Notes under the pieces: generated by a model
What the model saw: the letters and a program-made list of their open reading frames with translations, nothing else
The model's database searches: none
What the model was told of the DNA's origin: nothing
From: Rhizopus arrhizus
Taxonomy: Eukaryota > Mucoromycota > Mucoromycetes > Mucorales > Rhizopodaceae
Assembly (NCBI GenBank): GCA_024220505.1
Contig: JAKZZE010000002.1
Coordinates: 1-64,000, forward strand
DNA: 64,000 nt
Direction: 5' to 3'
Made by a program: the position numbers and the translations under genes
In this document: one piece after another, positions 20,643 to 31,060 of the stretch
Position numbering within the stretch: the stretch's first letter is position 1
How the letters are laid out: each line of letters starts with the position of its first letter

Positions 20643-23600
20643 GTGAGGTCCAACACCTTTCTATAAGCCTTTGGAACGCGAATGGTCTTCGGACCACGAC
20701 CGTTCATGAGGTCTTGTCTCATTGTCTCTCCTCTACTCTCCTTTTCATCACCGAGACTTGGCTTCTTTCCCCTTCTCTTCTTCCTACTGACTGGATGCAG
20801 TATCATGTGTATGGTGTTCCTGTACCTTCGGCCAACCGTGGTTCGATGGGTGTTACTGCTCTGGTCTCTCCTTCTTGTCCCTTTCCTGTCTCTCAATTTC
20901 CTTCACCGAATCGGTATACCCTTTCGTTGAAGGTTGGACCCTTTCGCATTCATTGTTTGTATGTTCCTCCTCCTCTTTCCAACTCTGAATTTGTAAATGT
21001 ACTCTCCTCCATACCCTCCTTACCCAATACTTTTATTTGTGGCGACTTTAATGCTCGTCTTGGTGACCTCACTGGTGATGCATTGGTCTCTCCTCGTGGT
21101 GCTGCTATGGCTCGCTGGCTTGCTGATCACTCCTTGACCGTTCTGAACGGCCCACTGGCTCATGGTATTCCTACCTGGGTCGGGTTTCGTGATGATCGAG
21201 AGATGAGTAGCATCATTGACATGTTTCTAACAAACGCGTCATTGATGTCTCCTCGCCTTGATATCGCGTCTGACTTGTCTCTTGGTTCTGACCATCGTCT
21301 GCTGACCTTGTCTTTCTCATTTGCTCAGTCAAGTGCCCCTGGGTCATTGTCTGAAACATCTGATGCTACCATTCATCCTCGTCGATTATGGAACTTGTCT
21401 CGCCTTGGTGAACCTGATCCATGTCAGCTGTATCAAGATACATTTCGCTCGTCATCTGCTCCATTGCTTTCTCAACTGAAGAGGTTGGTTCAACACCCTC
21501 CTTCTTCACGTCCGCCTATTGACGACCTCAACGCGTCGCTCAACTCAATCATCTACCGCTCTCTTGACTCTTCTGTCGGTGATCGTCCACCTCGTCCATC
21601 CCATTGGAAAAAGTACTGGACGCAACAACTTCAAGATGCTGCTGACTTCCGCAACAGGTGCTACCGTAGATGGCGTCGTGCCTTTGGCATCGACAAAGTC
21701 TATTGGTGGCATCAACATCAACAAGCGAATAGTTCTTTCCGTCAAGCTGTTGCCACTGCCAAACGTCTCTCTTGGCAAGCATTTTGCAAGTCCCTCGAAT
21801 CTGACTTTACGAAAGCCATCTCTAAAGTAAAACAACTCAAACGTCGTCACCTCACCTCATCATCATTCACTCATCCTGATGGTCCGGCTACGGCAGTGGA
21901 AGTAATGGCTCGTCACTTGGCTTCTGTTTATGATGGTCACTTGCTTCCATCTGTCCGTCCGCCTGCTCCTCCTGATCCGTCTTCTCTTGGTTTGCCCTTT
22001 GGTCCTCCTGGTTCGTCTCCTTTGGTTGTCTCCCCTGGTGCTGCTACTCATACTTCTATGTCTAATACTCATTCCACTCATTTCAACACTTCAATATTCT
22101 CGCCTGCAACATTGGCTTTACTTATCGGTCAACTGCCTACGCGCAAAGCTCCTGGTGCTGATCACATCAAGGCCGAGATGCTCAAGCCGATCAGTACTGA
22201 CCTGTCATTCCTTCTTTCCTGGTTCTTTACACTCTGCTGTCAATGGTCCTATGTTCCTTCTCTGTGGCGACATGCTCAAGTTTATCCCATTTTCAAGAAA
22301 GGTGATTCATCACTTCCCTCAAACTACCGTCCGATCTCACTCACATCTGTATTCCGCAAGCTACTTGAGCTGTCGCTGTCTCCATGGTTGTCCTCTGTCT
22401 CTCCTCCTCTTGACCTTGCTCAAGGTGGTTTCCGTCCTCGTCGGTCTGCTCTGGATCAGGCTCTATGCCTACATGAACTGATACAATCGTACTACCGTCG
22501 CTCCCATCGGTTTCCTGTGGTGGCATTCCTGGATATCAAGTCGGCCTACGATACCGTCGACCGGCGTGTTATCTGGGATGCTCTCTCTCGCTCTGGTGCT
22601 GGTTCCTCTCCTTGTTTGCCTCTCTTGGTCCATCTCTTTGATGATGTCTCGGTGTCTGTCTTGGTGTCAAATCACTCGTCCGCTCCTTTTTCTCCTGTCA
22701 CCGGTGTCTTGCAAGGTTCTGTTCTCAGTCCTCACTTGTACTCGGTGTACATCAATACATTACCTTCCTTACTTCGTCAAGCTGCTGCTCCTGCTACTCA
22801 TTTGGTTCCCTGCTCTGGTTCTGCTGCTGCTGGTATGGTCCCAGTCAACTCTCTCCTCTTTGCTGACGATGTCGCAGTCATTGGCTCGGCAAAGTCAGTA
22901 AAAGAGATGCTCAAGCTTTGTGAAGAACATTCGCTGTCTCTGGGTTATCGATGGAACCCAACAAAATGTGCGGTGCTCAACCACCCACCATCATCGTCTT
23001 CCTCGTCTTCTCTTCCGTCTTTGTCTGATCGCCTCCAGTTGTACGGTACTCCTCTGCCTTTGGTGGATGAGTTCGTATACCTTGGAGTGCCCTTCGTCAA
23101 GTCTGGTCTCTCTGCTCCTTCCTTGGTTTCTCTTCGGTCTCCTGGTGTCCTCAAGGTCATGGCTATTCTAAACAAGATTGGTGTCAACCGTCAAGGTTTC
23201 TCTCTGCTGCTCTGCTCTCGACTGTATGCTACCTTTGTTCGCCCGAAGTTTGAGTATGGCCTAGCCATATCTCGGCTGACGGCAACTGATCTCAAGTCTA
23301 TAGAAAATCTACAAGATCGCTGTCTCCGTCTCTTGGTTGGTGGTCATCGTACCTCTTCTACCACCATTATCAAGCATCTCACTACTTTGCCATCTATGCG
23401 TCATCGTGTAGATGTGCTTACAACTCGCTACTGTCTTCGTGCTCGTTCTCTTCCTGCTTCTTGCCTGCTGTCTCTCTTGTCATCAACGCTTCCAGTGTCA
23501 CTAATCAAGATCCATCTTGAAAAGAATCCGCTCTTCTTGGCTCTGCCTTCTCCTCTTCCGTCCTCCGATGCTCGGCTCAAGACCTTCTTTCGCCAGTATC

Positions 23601-24055
23601 GTGAGCGTCAAGTCACTTCACTCGTCACCTCCACTACCCAGGTTCTCTTACGCGCATGTCGCCCTGCTCTGGTGGTTGATCCCATCTTATACGTTCCTGC
23701 TACTCGTGCAGAACGCTCTCTCTTGGTTCGTTGGCGTCTTGGCTGGCTGCCAGGTAAGCCTGAAGATTGTCCTTGTGGACGTGATCGTCGCTCTCGCCGT
23801 CACTTCCTCGAGTGTGATTTGATCCCGTCCTTCCTTTGGTCTGATCTGCCTCGCTGTTCTCCTGGGTCCTACCCTATAGACTTTGCTCTTTCCTCGTTGC
23901 CTCTTGGTCGCTCAGCTCGCTGTCCTCCTTGGTGGTCTTCCCTGCTTCTTATGCTTTGGCATATACAACGTCTCTGCCGTCCTGATAGCTTCTATGCTAT
24001 TGATTCTTCTCCTGGTGCCTCTTGGTATTCTAGCTCTTCTCGCAACTCTGACTGA
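20639..24055 (+). CDS. LINE ORF2: APE endonuclease-reverse transcriptase, unit 5 (intact, longer linker)
   Basis: 1138 residues, eleven more than units 3 and 4. The extra residues lie in two variable places: the linker before the RT, which reads SSLGLPFGPPGSSPLVV and continues with a Thr/Ser/His-rich stretch, and the Ser-rich insertion after the RT active site (SSSSSSSLPSLSDRLQ). Around them the endonuclease and RT cores match the other units, with FLDIKSAYD, LQGSVLSP and FADDVAV intact and the C-terminal zinc knuckle present. Open from the ATGA overlap to the TGA at 24055. Confidence 0.93.
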   Translation: MSEVQHLSISLWNANGLRTTTVHEVLSHCLSSTLLFITETWLLSPSLLPTDWMQYHVYGVPVPSANRGSMGVTALVSPSCPFPVSQFPSPNRYTLSLKVGPFRIHCLYVPPPLSNSEFVNVLSSIPSLPNTFICGDFNARLGDLTGDALVSPRGAAMARWLADHSLTVLNGPLAHGIPTWVGFRDDREMSSIIDMFLTNASLMSPRLDIASDLSLGSDHRLLTLSFSFAQSSAPGSLSETSDATIHPRRLWNLSRLGEPDPCQLYQDTFRSSSAPLLSQLKRLVQHPPSSRPPIDDLNASLNSIIYRSLDSSVGDRPPRPSHWKKYWTQQLQDAADFRNRCYRRWRRAFGIDKVYWWHQHQQANSSFRQAVATAKRLSWQAFCKSLESDFTKAISKVKQLKRRHLTSSSFTHPDGPATAVEVMARHLASVYDGHLLPSVRPPAPPDPSSLGLPFGPPGSSPLVVSPGAATHTSMSNTHSTHFNTSIFSPATLALLIGQLPTRKAPGADHIKAEMLKPISTDLSFLLSWFFTLCCQWSYVPSLWRHAQVYPIFKKGDSSLPSNYRPISLTSVFRKLLELSLSPWLSSVSPPLDLAQGGFRPRRSALDQALCLHELIQSYYRRSHRFPVVAFLDIKSAYDTVDRRVIWDALSRSGAGSSPCLPLLVHLFDDVSVSVLVSNHSSAPFSPVTGVLQGSVLSPHLYSVYINTLPSLLRQAAAPATHLVPCSGSAAAGMVPVNSLLFADDVAVIGSAKSVKEMLKLCEEHSLSLGYRWNPTKCAVLNHPPSSSSSSSLPSLSDRLQLYGTPLPLVDEFVYLGVPFVKSGLSAPSLVSLRSPGVLKVMAILNKIGVNRQGFSLLLCSRLYATFVRPKFEYGLAISRLTATDLKSIENLQDRCLRLLVGGHRTSSTTIIKHLTTLPSMRHRVDVLTTRYCLRARSLPASCLLSLLSSTLPVSLIKIHLEKNPLFLALPSPLPSSDARLKTFFRQYRERQVTSLVTSTTQVLLRACRPALVVDPILYVPATRAERSLLVRWRLGWLPGKPEDCPCGRDRRSRRHFLECDLIPSFLWSDLPRCSPGSYPIDFALSSLPLGRSARCPPWWSSLLLMLWHIQRLCRPDSFYAIDSSPGASWYSSSSRNSD

Positions 24056-24288
24056 AACCCTTCTTTGTCTGTCTCCTGCTGATCCCCCACGGAAGTAAAG
24101 CCATCAAAGTTCCTTACCGTTGGGTTGTGACAGTAGGTCAGCTAAGTTGTGGAAGTAGGCAACAAATCTGATCTTTTTACTTTATCTTTTTTTTGGAGTT
24201 TTTCTGTTTCTCAGGCTCCTTTTTTTGTACTTATTCTTTTTTCTTTGTACTTGAAGATGCAACAATGACTTTTTAGTCGCCTGCAATA

Positions 24289-25930
24289 TACAGTGGGTCA
24301 AAAAACTGCACCAACCTAACCTAATTTTTCGGAAATAAGAGCATAGGTCTGTCAGTTTTATAGCAAACATTATGAAACTTGAACCAAACAAAGTTAATAC
24401 TATTATGATTTATTGACAAAACTTTCAAAGTCAGAAGCTGAGTATACACTTAAAGCGAGCCCAGAAAAAAGCGGAGGTCGGTTGGTGCAGTTTTTTGACT
24501 TTCTTAAAATCGAGTGGATCCACCCTTTTCTGCTAATACTGCTTGTATTCTGGCGGGCAAATTGTCTATATATTTGATGCATTGTTTCTTAGTAAACGAA
24601 TTCCATTCATTTTCGGCTCTTTCCCGCAGTTCATGGATGCTGGTCGCCCTATTATCATACATGCTCAGCTTTAGCTTCAAATGATGCCATACATGTTCAA
24701 CAGGATTAAGATCTGGACTTTGTGATGGTCAATCGTCAATGTAAACCATGCCCCTATCTTTCATTCATTGCGTTGTGAACTTTGATCGATGTTTACGATC
24801 ATTGTCGTGCTGAAATACCGATGGTTTCCAATTCAGACCATAGTACTTCATGGTGTCCTTCAGACTTGTAGCAAGAATTTCTTGGTATAGCTCTGAATTC
24901 ATGGTACCATCATAGACCTGACATGCGTATCCAGGTCGTGCGCTGGTTATACAACCCCATAACATGAGACCGCCGCCTCCATGCTTCACAGTAACGTCGA
25001 TATGGTGGGGCTGTAAACGATCGCATTTTTTCTTCCAATAATATTTGCAACCATCTGAGCCCCAAATGTTAATTTTGGTCTCACCAGAAAATAGCACACG
25101 TCGCCAATCATGTACTGTCCAGTATTGATGCTTTTTTGCCCATGTCAATCGAGCCTTCTTATGCTTTTCAGCCAATAATGGCTTCTTCTTTTTGATCTCA
25201 GCATAAATTTCAACTGAATGTAAAACATTAATGGCCGATTGATACGACATAGGGTGTCCAAGCTCCTCCAACTTCATTTGAACATCCTTGGCAGTCTTCC
25301 AGTAACCCGTGAGTACTTGTCTCTTGATGTATCGACGCGCTGATTTTGCCACAATGCTCGATTTATCTCCGCTTTTACGTATTCTATTATGCATCCAGTT
25401 ATTTGCATACCTATTAACGGTATTTCTATGCACTCAAACTCGTTTCCCAATGACTGTGGGGTCAACGCTATCTTCCAATAGTGGTTTGATACTGTTTTGA
25501 ACATCGAATGGAACCGTTTTGGGCATTTCTAATGATGGATAGACACTGGCGATGTATGATGCGTTTGGGTAAAGTAGGAAAGAAAGAAAAAAGGAAAATA
25601 ATTGCAAAAAAGTTTATTTTAAGATCCCCAGTGTGACTACATACTCCACAGACTAATTTATATCTGCCGGAATGGCCTCAGTCCGGGCATATAGTGTCAA
25701 ACCCACTTTTATTTTAAAAGTCAAAAAACTGCACCAACCGACCTCCGCTTTTTTCTGGGCGCGCTTTAAGTGTATACTCAGCTACTGACTTTGAAATTTT
25801 TGTCAATAAATTATAATAGTATTAACTTTGTTTGGTTCAAGTTTCATAATGTTTGCTATAAAACTGACAGACCTATGCTCTTATTTCCGAAAAATTAGGT
25901 TAGGTTGGTGCAGTTTTTTGACCCACTGTA
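24289..25930 (-). mobile_element. Tc1/mariner transposon with 213-bp inverted repeats, inserted in LINE unit 5
   Basis: Element 24291-25928 flanked by a TA duplication (24289-24290 and 25929-25930). The ends are CAGTGGGTCAAAAAACTGC and its reverse complement. The terminal inverted repeats are about 213 bp (24291-24503 and 25717-25928). Within each repeat the terminal ~20-mer (TCAAAAAACTGCACCAACC) occurs a second time at the inner edge in opposite orientation, so each end can itself fold back. The unit 5 sequence on both sides rejoins the expected LINE tail when the element is removed. Transposase is on the minus strand and is broken. Confidence 0.93.
24504..25526 (-). pseudogene. Tc1/mariner transposase, broken by three TGA stops
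   Basis: 340-codon frame from ATG at 25526 (MPKTVPFDVQ) to TAA at 24504, the usual size for Tc1 transposases. It has an N-terminal helix-turn-helix region (TVIGKRV..HRNTVNRYAN), a second HTH, and the DDE catalytic domain. Three in-frame TGA stops interrupt it, at 25434-25436, 24765-24767 and 24729-24731; each can come from one C-to-T type change (CGA or TGG to TGA). The first catalytic Asp is also lost: the motif reads FSGETK where the family has FSDE/FSDETK. The second (QHDND) and third (DLNPVEHVW) acidic positions remain. The element can only move, if at all, with enzyme from elsewhere. Confidence 0.9.
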
Positions 25931-25964
25931 TCTTCGTAATTAAATAAAAACAAAATCTTTAACC

Positions 25965-26451
25965 TGAGCTAAGCGACCTAGTTCGACCCCTGATAGGATC
26001 TTCGGATCTATCCCTTCCCTGCCCCTCTACATGTTCTCTTTGCCGAGTGCATCAAGCACTTTTGTTTCTCCGCCTGTGTGTTGCGTTGCGTAGCAGCTGA
26101 GCATCTGTCTACTTTCCTTCCCTTTCGGGGGACTTTGGTGTGCGCTCTTGATGATAATACTGGTTTTAACGCCACTGCTGTTCTGGTCGGTTGGTCTGCG
26201 TTGGTTGTTTGTCGAGCGTTGTTGGTCCGCGGTGCCGGGATGCCCAGCCCGGGCTTAATGAAGCGCGTTCTGTTCTGCCTCAAGTCTTCGTCTCTGGCTC
26301 CAGCTCCCCCCAATATTAATTCGTTCCTTCTTTCTTCCTTTCCCTCCTCCCCCATAATAGTTTGTATGCTTTCCAGTTTATCACTGTGGATAGCAATAAT
26401 GACATATTTGTCGCCTGCATATTATCCAATAAAATATAAAAATCTTTAACC
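25965..26451 (+). mobile_element. 487-bp non-coding array unit, candidate SINE-like partner of the LINE
   Basis: Begins with the same TGAGCTAAGCGACC as every LINE unit and ends with a 3' hairpin, a CGCCTGC box and an A-rich tail followed directly by the next unit start. Between these ends the sequence is unrelated to the LINE, richer in G and C, and has no convincing protein frame. Near the 5' end is GTTCGACCCC (25981-25990), which resembles a tRNA-type B box, and a small stem GATC-TTCG-GATC (about 26000). The 3' hairpin differs in bases from the LINE hairpin but keeps pairing. The simplest reading is a short non-autonomous element copied by the LINE machinery because it shares the 3' signal. 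Confidence 0.55.
26401..26412 (+). other. 3'-terminal hairpin of the short element, variant GACA-TATT-TGTC
   Basis: Four-bp stem GACA/TGTC with a TATT loop, preceded by AAT and followed by GCCTGC as in the LINE. Compared with the LINE (GACT/AGTC) the fourth pair is A-T in place of T-A, a compensatory change. Confidence 0.5.
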
Positions 26452-26654
26452 TGAGCTAAGCGACCACCTTTCTTTCGCTCTTCCAACCGTTACACAAGGT
26501 ATAGTACGCGTAATCAACTTTGAACTCAAATATCTCTGCGAATACGATACATCCATCCACCGTTTTAACACCAAAATAATCGTCGTATTTTTCTCTACAA
26601 ACTATATTTTTTTCAACTCGATTGCTCTATTTTTCATCATTTTCGACATTTCCC

Positions 26655-27659
26655 ATGTCTCAACAATCTGGTTCCCCCATTTCGCTCATCTCGCAAGATG
26701 GAGTGGCAAATGTCAACATTACAAACCCTTCTGACATGCAACAAGCTTTGCAATATTTATTGCACAACTTTGAAACCCTCCAGCAACGTGTTTCAACACA
26801 CGATGACTTATTTGCTGAACTGACTGCTTTACGCAGTGAAAACGCTACTCTGAAGGCGAAAATCGCCTCACTCGAATCTCAACTCTCCGCTGGCGCTGAC
26901 GTCAACAGTTCTTCCGCTTTTTCCTCTTTGGCTTCCGACCCGGCTACCATACGTGCGCCCCAAGATGCACCCCAAATGAACAAAGTAACCTATAGTTCTA
27001 TTGCTGCCAAGGCTGCTGCTACTACTGCTACTACTACCCGTCGCCCACCTAGCAAGAAGCGAAAGCTTGCTGCTAGTCGCCCATTCCAACCAGTTGACCC
27101 TTCTGCTCCTCGTGGTTTCGAATACCTGTACTTGCATAGAAACCGCAAGCTGTCCCGTGCTGAAATTAGACGCAACCTGCGTTTACTTGGTCTTGATCTT
27201 TCCCGTGTTTTGGACATCTGCTTTCCTGGCCCAAAGGCCATTGGTCTCCTGATCCATGTTCTTTACAAAGAAGAGGTGATCTCTCTTCTTTCTGCTGCCA
27301 AGGTTCCGTTGGTTGACGGTTTCGATCCTTTGGATCCTGTCAACTTGGCGGATCCTGAGCTCCAGCATCTTTCATCGGCTGACAAGGCTAATGAATGTGC
27401 TGAGCTCCAGTTCACTCGCTGCTCCCGTGCTCTCTCTCGTCTTGGTGCCGGTCGTGCTCACCTGGTGGGCCCCATTGGTAAGTACTTTTGTTCTAAGGGT
27501 TGGATCGATGACGACTCTTTGAGTCAGATTCTGTCTTCCCTTCCCCCTTCCTCTTTTGCTTCTCGTGGTCGTGACCCAGGCGCTGCTTTCCGTGGTGACA
27601 CGGTCATGTCAGATGCTTTGGTCTCTGATCCCGCTAGTGCTGGATCACACTCATTATGA
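26655..27659 (+). CDS. LINE ORF1 protein, unit 6
   Basis: 334 residues from the ATG at 26655, open to the TGA at 27657-27659. It combines the N-terminal coiled coil of unit 4 (FETLQQRV) with the linker of unit 5 (SSLASDPATIRAPQ), another sign of exchange among units. The SKKRKL motif and C-terminal domain are unchanged. Confidence 0.85.
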   Translation: MSQQSGSPISLISQDGVANVNITNPSDMQQALQYLLHNFETLQQRVSTHDDLFAELTALRSENATLKAKIASLESQLSAGADVNSSSAFSSLASDPATIRAPQDAPQMNKVTYSSIAAKAAATTATTTRRPPSKKRKLAASRPFQPVDPSAPRGFEYLYLHRNRKLSRAEIRRNLRLLGLDLSRVLDICFPGPKAIGLLIHVLYKEEVISLLSAAKVPLVDGFDPLDPVNLADPELQHLSSADKANECAELQFTRCSRALSRLGAGRAHLVGPIGKYFCSKGWIDDDSLSQILSSLPPSSFASRGRDPGAAFRGDTVMSDALVSDPASAGSHSL

Positions 27660-30317
27660 GTGAGGTCCAACACCTTTATATAAGCCTTTGGAACGCGAAT
27701 GGTCTTCGGACCACGACCGTTCATGAAGTCCTGTCTCATTGTCTCTCCTCTACACTCCTTTTTATCACCGAGACTTGGCTTCTTTCCCCTTCTCTCCTTC
27801 CTACAGACTGGATGCAATATCATGTGTATGGTGTTCCTGTACCTTCGGCCAACCGTGGTTCGATGGGTGTTACTGCTCTGGTCTCTCCTTCTTGTCCCTT
27901 CCCTGTCTCTCAACTTCCTTCACCGAATCGGTATACCCTTTCGTTGAAGGTCGGACCCTTTCGCATTCATTGCTTGTATGTTCCTCCTCCTCTTTCTAAC
28001 TCTGAATTTATTAATGTACTCTCTTCCATCCCCTCATTACCCAATACTTTCATTTGTGGCGACTTTAATGCTCGTCTTGGTGACCTCACTGGTGATGCAT
28101 TGGTCTCTCCTCGTGGCGCTGCTATGGCTCGCTGGCTTGCTGATCGCTCCTTGACCGTTCTGAACGGCCCACTGGCTCATGGTATTCCTACCTGGGTAGG
28201 GTTTCGTGATGATCGAGAGATGAGTAGCATCATTGACATGTTTTTAACAAACGCGTCATTGATGTCTCCTCGCCTTGACATCGCGTCTGACTTGTCTCTT
28301 GGTTCTGACCATCGTCTACTCACGTTGTCATTCTCATTTGCTCAGTCAAGTGCCTCTGAGTCTTCATCTGATACTCCTGATTTCACTCTACATCCTCGTC
28401 GACTATGGAACTTGTCTCGCCTTGGTGAACCTGATCCATGTCAGCTGTATCAAGATACTTTTCGTTCGTCCTCTGCTCCTTTGCTTTCTCAACTGAAAAG
28501 GTTGGTTCAACACCCTCCTTCTTCACGTCCGCCAATTGACGACCTCAACGCGTCGCTCAACTCAATCATCTACCGCTCTCTTGACTCTTCTGTCGGTGAT
28601 CGTCCACCTCGTCCATCCCATTGGAAAAAGTACTGGACGCAACAACTTCAAGATGCTGCTGACTTCCGCAACAGGTGCTACCGTAGATGGCGTCGTGCCT
28701 TTGGCATTGACAAAGTCTATTGGTGGCATCAACACCAACAAGCAAATGTTTCCTTTCGTCAAGCTGTGGCCAATGCCAAACGTCTGTCCTGGCAAGCATT
28801 CTGCAAGTCCCTTGAGTCTGACTTTACTAAAGCCATCTCAAAAGTAAAGCAACTCAAACGTCGTCACCTCACTTCATCCTCATTCACTCATCCTGATGGT
28901 CCGGCTACGGCAGTGGAAGTAATGGCTCGTCACTTGGCTTCTGTCTATGATGGTCACTTGCTTCCATCTGTCCGCCCGCCTTCTCCTCCTGATCCGTCTT
29001 CTCTTGGTTTGCCCTTTGGTCCTCCTGGTTCGTCTCCTTTGGTTGTCTCTTCTGGTGCTGCTGCTCAAATTCTTACATCTACTGCTCATTCCGCTCATTT
29101 CAACACTTCAATATTCTCGCCTGCAACATTGGCTTCACTTATCGGTCAACTGCCTACGCGCAAAGCTCCTGGTGCTGATCACATCAAGGCCGAGATGCTC
29201 AAGCCGATCAGTACTGACCTGTCATTCATTCTTTCCTGGTTCTTCACTCTATGCTATCAATGGTCCTATGTTCCTTCTCTGTGGCGACATGCTCAAGTTT
29301 ATCCCATTTTCAAGAAAGGTGATTCATCACTTCCCTCAAACTACCGTCCAATCTCACTCACATCTGTATTCCGCAAGCTACTTGAGCTGTCGCTGTCTCC
29401 ATGGTTGTCCTCTGTCTCTCCTCCTCTTGACCTTGCTCAAGGTGGTTTCCGTCCTCGTCGGTCTGCTCTGGATCAGGCTCTATGCCTACATGAACTGATA
29501 CAATCGTACTACCGTCGCTCCCATCGGTTTCCTGTGGTGGCATTCCTGGATATCAAGTCGGCCTACGATACCGTCGACCGGCGTGTTATCTGGGATGCTC
29601 TCTCTCGCTCTGGTGCGTCAAGTCCGTTCCTGTCTCTCTTGGTCCATCTGTTTGATGATGTCTCGGTGTCTGTCTTGGTGTCCAATCACTCGTCCGCTCC
29701 TTTTTCTCCTGTCACCGGTGTCTTGCAAGGTTCTGTTCTCAGTCCTCACTTGTACTCGGTGTACATCAATACATTACCTACTCTCCTTCGTCAAGTCGCT
29801 GCTCCTGTCACTCATTTGGTTCCTTCCTCTGGTTCTGCTGATGCTGGTATGGTCCCAGTGAACTCTCTCCTCTTTGCTGACGATGTCGCAGTCATTGGCT
29901 CGGCAAAGTCAGTCAAAGAGATGCTCAAGCTATGTGAACAACATTCGCTGTCTCTGGGTTATCGATGGAACCCTACAAAATGTGCGGTGCTCAACCACCC
30001 ACCATCATCTTCTTCCTCGTCCGATCGCCTCCAGTTATATGATACTCCTCTGCCTTTGGTGGATGACTTCGTATATCTTGGAGTGCCCTTCGTCAAGTCT
30101 GGTTTCTCTGCTCCTTCTTTGGTTTCTCTCCGGTCTCCTGGTGTCATCAAGGTTATGGCTATCCTGAACAAGATTGGTGTCAATCGTCAAGGTTTCTCTC
30201 TTTTGCTCTGCTCACGCATCTATGCCACCTTTGTTCGCCCGAAGTTTGAGTATGGCCTAGCCATATCTCGGCTGACGGCAACCGACCTCAAATCTATAGA
30301 AAATCTGCAAGATCGCT

Positions 30318-30616
30318 TGTGGAATAGGCGTGTTGTTTCTCTCGATTAATAAAATTAACAATAAATCAAATAATCGATGAGTCTCTTGAACCTCTTTATT
30401 GAGTAAGGACGAGAGAGAGAGCCCATTCAATATAAACTACGTCTTAGAATATAACAATATGATTTAGGGTCCGAGGTAGTACGGTATAAATTGTGTGGGC
30501 TGTTTATCGTACATAGCACGAAGTGCTATATATGATATACAGTCAAATTATTAATTTTAAGAATCTTTTGAGTGATCTCACACGACATTAAGGAAATTAT
30601 TAGAGTAAATACGACA
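30318..30616 (-). mobile_element. Solo LTR, 299 bp, minus orientation
   Basis: Bounded by TG..CA with a 5-bp target duplication TCGCT (30313-30317 and 30617-30621). Read on the minus strand it begins TGTCGTATTTAC, contains an AATAAAGAGG polyadenylation-like motif near its end and finishes ATTCCACA. Removing it restores the LINE ORF2 frame. It was left by recombination between the two LTRs of an LTR retrotransposon. Confidence 0.88.
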
Positions 30617-30664
30617 TCGCTGTCTTCGTCTCTTGGTTGGTGGTCATCGTACCTCTTCTACCAC

Positions 30665-31060
30665 TGTGGTATTTACACATATAATAAAGTAATACTGTAA
30701 ATTACTACGAGCAATGATCATCCAAATTAGGAATATCGGACATTGTATTATGCCACGTCAAATAAAATCATATCCCGATCCACTCCAGAATATTCTAACA
30801 AGTTCCTGAATCAGGATTAATAATTACTTCTTGATAAAAGATGTTAAACAATACCAATCATATAATTAACGCATCGTCTAATATCGATTAATAATCAATA
30901 ATCATATACTGTGACTACTATTATTTAGCCGTGGATAGAAAAGTATAAATACCCTCATATTTTTAACTTGAATAAAGGACAATCTACTTTGAGTCTCACT
31001 TATTTTTATATTTGTTGATTGACCTAGTACTTTTTTATATTATAAACCCTAAATATCACA
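30665..31060 (+). mobile_element. Solo LTR, 396 bp, plus orientation
   Basis: Begins TGTGGTATTTAC and ends AAATATCACA, so the terminal 10 bases are near-perfect inverted repeats. The 5-bp target duplication is ACCAC (30660-30664 and 31061-31065). It contains AGTATAAATACC, a TATA-like box, and GAATAAAGG, a polyadenylation-like motif. Its first bases resemble those of the neighbouring solo LTR, suggesting related families, but the bodies differ. Confidence 0.88.

Larger units (their letters stand above)
19435..25964 (+). mobile_element. LINE array unit 5, interrupted near its 3' end by a Tc1/mariner element
   Basis: Complete unit in two parts, 19435-24290 and 25929-25964. The transposon entered at a TA in the ATATCTTC sequence just after the 3' hairpin, so both ORFs are untouched. 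After the transposon the remaining tail (TCTTCGTAATTAAATAAAAACAAAATC in 20-base pieces) leads straight into the next TGAGCTAAGCGACC start at 25965. Confidence 0.92.

Noticed and set aside
20507..20896. Minus-strand open frames of 70-130 codons across the ORF1/ORF2 junction of the LINE units.
   Set aside because: They are shadows of two overlapping conserved plus-strand frames, have compositionally biased Arg/Lys/Glu translations and no recognisable domain.
25965..25990. tRNA-like A and B boxes at the start of the short element (AGCTAAGCG and GTTCGACCCC).
   Set aside because: The two boxes are only about 15 nt apart, far closer than in tRNA genes, and the A-box-like part also belongs to the LINE start. 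Kept only as a hint, not called as a polymerase III promoter.
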